This document shows positions 60,394 to 64,000 of a DNA stretch of 64,000 nt, piece after piece. Position 1 is the stretch's first letter. Every line of letters starts with the position of its first letter. This DNA is from Candidatus Tachikawaea gelatinosa (GTDB lineage: Bacteria; Pseudomonadota; Gammaproteobacteria; Enterobacterales; Enterobacteriaceae), in NCBI RefSeq assembly GCF_000828815.1, contig NZ_AP014521.1, forward strand, positions 280,001 to 344,000, given 5' to 3'. The notes beneath the pieces are model-generated. The model worked only from the letters and a program-made list of their open reading frames with translations, had not been told where the DNA came from and did not search any database. A program made the position numbers and the translations under genes.

Positions 60394-61029
60394 ATGAAGA
60401 ATACTCTTTTACTTGAATTTGGTACATTCAAACAACGTGTTAAAAACGCAATAATTTCACTTAAAAAAAAAAAAGGTATCATTATTCTTGATGATGAAAA
60501 TAGAGAAAATGAAGGAGATATAGTTTTTTCTGCTGAAAATATAACTATAGAACAAATGGCTTTAACTATTAGACATGGAAGCGGAATAGTATGTTTGTGT
60601 ATAACAGAAAAACATCGTAAAAAATTAAAACTACCAATGATGGTTAAAAAAAACACTAGTTTTTTCAAAACTCAATTTACTATTACTATTGAAGCAGCTA
60701 AAGGTATTACTACTGGAGTTTCTGCTCATGATAGATTAACTACTGTTCACGCTGCAATTGCAGATAATGCAAAACCAAGCGATTTAAATAGACCAGGTCA
60801 TGTTTTTCCTTTATGCGCTAATTCAGGTGGTTTATTAAGTAGAAGAGGACACACTGAAGCTACAATTGAAATATTAAAATTAGCTAAATTAAAACCAGTA
60901 GGTATATTATGCGAGTTAACAAATGATGATGGTTCAATGGCTAAATTAAAAGAAATAATTATTTTTGCAAAAAAAAACAATATGTCTATTATAACTGTAA
61001 AAGATTTAATGATGTATAATAAGTGGTAA
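60394..61029 (+). CDS. ribB: 3,4-dihydroxy-2-butanone 4-phosphate synthase
   Basis: Makes the four-carbon precursor of riboflavin from ribulose-5-phosphate. The 211 residues (E. coli 217) have the active-site [47 protein letters not shown] and GHTEATIEI. It is monofunctional with no GTP cyclohydrolase domain, as in E. coli. Supports retained vitamin B2 synthesis. Confidence 0.97.
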   Translation: MKNTLLLEFGTFKQRVKNAIISLKKKKGIIILDDENRENEGDIVFSAENITIEQMALTIRHGSGIVCLCITEKHRKKLKLPMMVKKNTSFFKTQFTITIEAAKGITTGVSAHDRLTTVHAAIADNAKPSDLNRPGHVFPLCANSGGLLSRRGHTEATIEILKLAKLKPVGILCELTNDDGSMAKLKEIIIFAKKNNMSIITVKDLMMYNKW

Positions 61030-61059
61030 TGTTTTTATTATTAGCGTTTTTTTACAGAA

Positions 61060-61782
61060 ATGATTTTAATATTGCGCGTATTATTTTCAGCAGTTTTCTT
61101 TATTATAGTGTGTTTTTTTGGAAGCATTTGGTGTTTGTTTTCACCAAAAAATCCTAAAAATATTATAATTTTCGGTAAGATATTTGGTATTTTAACACAT
61201 GTTTTAGGATTAACAATTAAGTTAAAACAACATTATTTTTTTAAAAAAAATGCAATTTATATTTCAAATCATCAAAATAATTATGATTTAATTATTGCAG
61301 CTAAAATTGTTCAAAAAAGAACATTAACCATTGGAAAAAAAAGTTTAAAATGGATTCCACTGTTTGGCCAATTATATTGGTTAACGGGAAATATTTTCAT
61401 TGATCGAAAAAACTTTATTAAATCTTATCATGTTATTTCTAATCAAGTAATTACTGCTTTAAAAAAGAAACATGTATCTTTCTGGATTTTTCCAGAAGGA
61501 AAAAGAAGCTATAGTAGCAAATTGTTGCCTTTTAAAACCGGTGCTTTTTATGCTGCAATTAAAGCTAATGTACCTATTATTCCAATTGTTATTTCGAATA
61601 CTAACAAAATTAGATTAAATAAATTAAACAATGGAACAATAATAGTTAAAGTATTAAAACCAATTTATTATAAACAAATGAATATTCAATCAGAACGTCA
61701 ACTAGCATATTTTTGTCATAAATTAATGGCTTCAGCATTAGAAAAAATCAATAAAGAAGCAATAGAAATAAAAAAATTATAG
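61060..61782 (+). CDS. plsC: 1-acyl-sn-glycerol-3-phosphate acyltransferase
   Basis: Inner-membrane enzyme making phosphatidic acid. The 240 residues (E. coli 245) have an N-terminal hydrophobic segment (about 3-25), the NHQNNYD motif (H-x4-D), WLTGNIFIDR and FPEGKRS, where E. coli has FPEGTRS. With pgpC it shows that phospholipid synthesis is retained. It follows ribB after 30 bases. Confidence 0.96.
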   Translation: MILILRVLFSAVFFIIVCFFGSIWCLFSPKNPKNIIIFGKIFGILTHVLGLTIKLKQHYFFKKNAIYISNHQNNYDLIIAAKIVQKRTLTIGKKSLKWIPLFGQLYWLTGNIFIDRKNFIKSYHVISNQVITALKKKHVSFWIFPEGKRSYSSKLLPFKTGAFYAAIKANVPIIPIVISNTNKIRLNKLNNGTIIVKVLKPIYYKQMNIQSERQLAYFCHKLMASALEKINKEAIEIKKL

Positions 61783-61970
61783 AATAATTATTTTAATAGG
61801 ATATATTTTATAACTAAAAATATTTAGCCTAAACAACATTGTTTTATAAACATATGAAAACATTAAAACAATATGTAAACATTAATTTATTATAATATAA
61901 TTATTTTAATTTCTATCACATCTTTAATATAAAATTTTTAATTATATATCACTACTTTTTATAAAAATTT

Positions 61971-63161
61971 TTAAATTTTTAATCGATCGAATCCAGCAGA
62001 TAAATCGTTTATTAAGTCTTGAACATGTTCTAACCCAATATGTAATCTAATTAATGTACCATCGAAATAAACTGTTTCTTTTGGACGTATCTTTTTTAAA
62101 TCATTAGGTTGATTAGGAATAATCAATGATTCATACCCTCCCCATGAATAAGCCATTTTAAATAATTTAAAAGAATTTAAGTAATTAGATAATTGTTCTT
62201 CAGTAAGCACTGTTTTTAAAAAAAATGAAAATAAACCACTGCTTCCAGTAAAATCGCGTTTCCAAAAATTATGACCAGGTGATCCTTTTAAAGCTGGATG
62301 GTTTACACATTCAACTTCAGGTCTATCTTGTAGCCATTTAGCTATAATTAAAGCACTTTCTTGATGTTGATTCAAACGTGCTCCTAATGTACGCAAGCCT
62401 CGGCTAATTATATATGCTGTATCTGAATCTATTGTTTGCCCTAGTAAATAAGAATATTCACGTAATTGATCCCAACAGCGTTTATTAGCAACACTAGTAC
62501 CCATCATAATATCGCTATGACCTGCAAGGTATTTAGTACCGGATTGGACAGAAATATCTACATCTTTTTCTAAAGCATTAAAAAAAATTCCTGCTGACCA
62601 AGTGTTATCAGTTATAACAACTATTTCTTTATTTTTATCACGTATTTTTTTAATAATATTAGGAATATCTTGAACTTCCATTGTTAAAGAACCTGGAGAT
62701 TCAAAAAAAATAACTTTTGTGTTTTGTTGTAAAAGAGAAACAACATCAACACCCATAGAATGATCAAAAAAAGTAACATTAACATTAAATCTGTTTAAAA
62801 CTTGTTCACAAAAAAATCTTGTTGCTTCATAGACTGAACCACTTATTAAAACATGATCTCCAGACTGAACAAAAGCAAGAATAGAAGTGCTAATTGCTGC
62901 AACTCCACATGGATATAAACTACAACCGGCACCGTTCTCTATTTCACTCATAGCTTCTTGTAAAGAAAAGTGAGTTAAAGTTCCTCGACGACCATAAAAT
63001 AATTCTTTTTGATGGCGGTGAGCTGTTGCATATTTTTTATGTTCTATTGTCTCAAAAATCAGAGAAGAAGCACGTTGAATAATAGTGTTTACTCCTCCTT
63101 GTGTATAACGTTTTTTGCGTCCTGCTGTTACTAAAGTCGTGTTCATTTTGTTAGTAGTCAT
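61971..63161 (-). CDS. metC: Cystathionine beta-lyase
   Basis: PLP enzyme cleaving cystathionine to homocysteine in methionine synthesis. The 396 residues (E. coli 395) have [43 protein letters not shown] and the PLP lysine in [17 protein letters not shown]. The RRG and WSAG context points to MetC rather than MetB. It links the sulfate-reduction block to methionine supply, which many related symbionts do not retain at this step. Confidence 0.95.
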   Translation of the reverse strand: MTTNKMNTTLVTAGRKKRYTQGGVNTIIQRASSLIFETIEHKKYATAHRHQKELFYGRRGTLTHFSLQEAMSEIENGAGCSLYPCGVAAISTSILAFVQSGDHVLISGSVYEATRFFCEQVLNRFNVNVTFFDHSMGVDVVSLLQQNTKVIFFESPGSLTMEVQDIPNIIKKIRDKNKEIVVITDNTWSAGIFFNALEKDVDISVQSGTKYLAGHSDIMMGTSVANKRCWDQLREYSYLLGQTIDSDTAYIISRGLRTLGARLNQHQESALIIAKWLQDRPEVECVNHPALKGSPGHNFWKRDFTGSSGLFSFFLKTVLTEEQLSNYLNSFKLFKMAYSWGGYESLIIPNQPNDLKKIRPKETVYFDGTLIRLHIGLEHVQDLINDLSAGFDRLKI

Positions 63162-63283
63162 ATGAATTTTACCTTTTTATAAAATGTATGTTAAATATCA
63201 ATTGTACTATAACGTTGTAAAAAAAAAATCACTGAAAATAAATTATATTTTTTTATTTTAAATAAATCTATAAAATAAAAAAA

Positions 63284-64000
63284 TTATAAACAAAAATATT
63301 TTATAATTTTTTTAAAAAAATTTATACCTTTACATGTATCATTTATACTAATAAACTCATCTGCTTTATGTGCTTGTTCAATTGAACCTGGACCTAACAC
63401 TATTACTGGACAACATTTTTGAAGAAAAGATGCTTCTGTACAGTAATTAACAAAACTTGATGGTTTTTGAATTAAACTTTCTACTTTTTTTACTAAAAAA
63501 TTATCCTTTTTACATTCATAACTAGGAATACATGGATATAATTCTTTAATTTTTGTATATTTAAGAATTTTTTTGTTTATAGAAAACATTGAATTTAATT
63601 CATAATAGATATTATCTATTGATATATTTGGAGTAGGACGAATATCTATATGTAATTCACAAAAATCACAAACTTTATTAGTGGAATCACCTCCATGAAT
63701 TTTTCCTATATTGATAGTAGGATAAGGAACATTAAAATTTATATTTTTATATTTGTTTGTTAAATTTTCACGTAAAATTTTTAATAAATCAATAATTTTT
63801 TGCATTATTTCAATTGCATTTATTCCTTTTGCAGGATTACTAGAATGTGCAGATTTTCCAAAAACTTGAATAATAGCAGAAAAATAACCTTTATGACCTC
63901 TAATAATATTTAGAGAAGTAGGTTCTCCAATTATAGCGTATTTTGGAAAAAATTTTTTATTTTTAACAAAATGTTTAATACCAAACATTGTAGTTTCTTC
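63284..64000 (-). CDS. argE: Acetylornithine deacetylase, C-terminal part
   Basis: Metallopeptidase-family (M20) enzyme releasing ornithine from N-acetylornithine. The frame runs off the window end; the visible 238 or so codons are about the last 60 percent of the 383-residue E. coli protein. Matching stretches are CAIIGEPTSL-like YAIIGEPTSLNIIRGHKG, HSSNPAKGINAIE, NVPYPTINIGKIHGGD, CELHIDIRPTPN, the metal-ligand NYCTEASFLQ and GPGSIEQAHKADEF. An internal ATG at 63988 is not the true start, since the reading frame continues upstream in agreement with E. coli. DapE, the closest relative, fits less well. Confidence 0.94.
   Translation of the reverse strand, partial: EETTMFGIKHFVKNKKFFPKYAIIGEPTSLNIIRGHKGYFSAIIQVFGKSAHSSNPAKGINAIEIMQKIIDLLKILRENLTNKYKNINFNVPYPTINIGKIHGGDSTNKVCDFCELHIDIRPTPNISIDNIYYELNSMFSINKKILKYTKIKELYPCIPSYECKKDNFLVKKVESLIQKPSSFVNYCTEASFLQKCCPVIVLGPGSIEQAHKADEFISINDTCKGINFFKKIIKYFCL

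Noticed and set aside
63284-64000. DapE (succinyl-diaminopimelate desuccinylase) as alternative for the last gene
   Set aside because: Stretches such as HGGDSTNKVCDFCELHIDIR and NYCTEASFLQ follow ArgE, not DapE.

Overview
The window reads as part of the chromosome of a strongly genome-reduced, very AT-rich gammaproteobacterium of the Enterobacterales, most likely a vertically transmitted insect symbiont. The evidence is that nearly every gene is a recognisable Escherichia coli orthologue of close to E. coli length. Many E. coli adjacencies survive although intervening genes are gone (serC-aroA, aceE-aceF-lpd, speE-speD, thrS-infC-rpmI-rplT-pheS-pheT, def-fmt-rsmB, cysJIH/cysDNC, pyrG-eno, pgpC-tadA, purL, glyA). 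Spacers are nearly pure A+T, and no insertion sequence, prophage or CRISPR array is visible. The retained sulfur, arginine, aromatic, serine/glycine, purine, B2, B6, biotin and NAD functions fit a nutritional symbiont. The species cannot be fixed from sequence alone. A Tat-exported oxalate decarboxylase suggests a symbiont of a plant feeder, for example a gut or extracellular stinkbug-type symbiont, but this is inference.

Layout. 1-1558 (minus): aroA (5' part) and serC. 2239-9768 (plus): pyruvate dehydrogenase (aceE, aceF, lpd) and spermidine synthesis (speE, speD), closed by a clear intrinsic terminator. 9890-17991 (minus): thrS-infC-rpmI-rplT-pheS-pheT, with a bicupin oxalate decarboxylase following pheT. 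18310-21842 (plus): ydjM, nadE, pdxH, tyrS; nth lies on the minus strand. 22619-32801 (plus): a sigma70-type promoter, three tRNAs (Met, Leu, Gln), miaB, ybeY, smg, tsaC, aroE, def, fmt, rsmB, mutS. 32810-43250 (minus): a 10-kb block of sulfate assimilation (cysJ, I, H, G, D, N, C) running into ftsB, ispD and ispF. 43363-47460: queD (plus), then queE, eno and pyrG (minus), and a minus-strand tRNA-Arg. 47922-54439 (plus): pgpC, tadA, purL, glyA. 54534-58470: gapA, nfuA and cca (minus) with bioH (plus). 58914-61782 (plus): a kinase-only hldE, ribB, plsC. 61971-64000 (minus): metC and argE, the latter running off the window.

The most interesting signals are selective losses inside otherwise intact genes. 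ThrRS and PheRS both appear to have lost their editing-site residues while keeping the synthetic cores. CysG has lost the signature motifs of its uroporphyrinogen-III methyltransferase half although its siroheme-dependent client CysI is intact. Cca has lost its HD metal site. HldE has lost its whole nucleotidyltransferase half. FtsB has lost its C-terminal third. tsaC is split by an 11-A tract, and one extra A would restore a protein of exactly the E. coli length, a typical candidate for rescue by polymerase slippage. Together these suggest relaxed selection on proofreading and accessory domains. The oxalate decarboxylase is the one gene that looks acquired rather than inherited.
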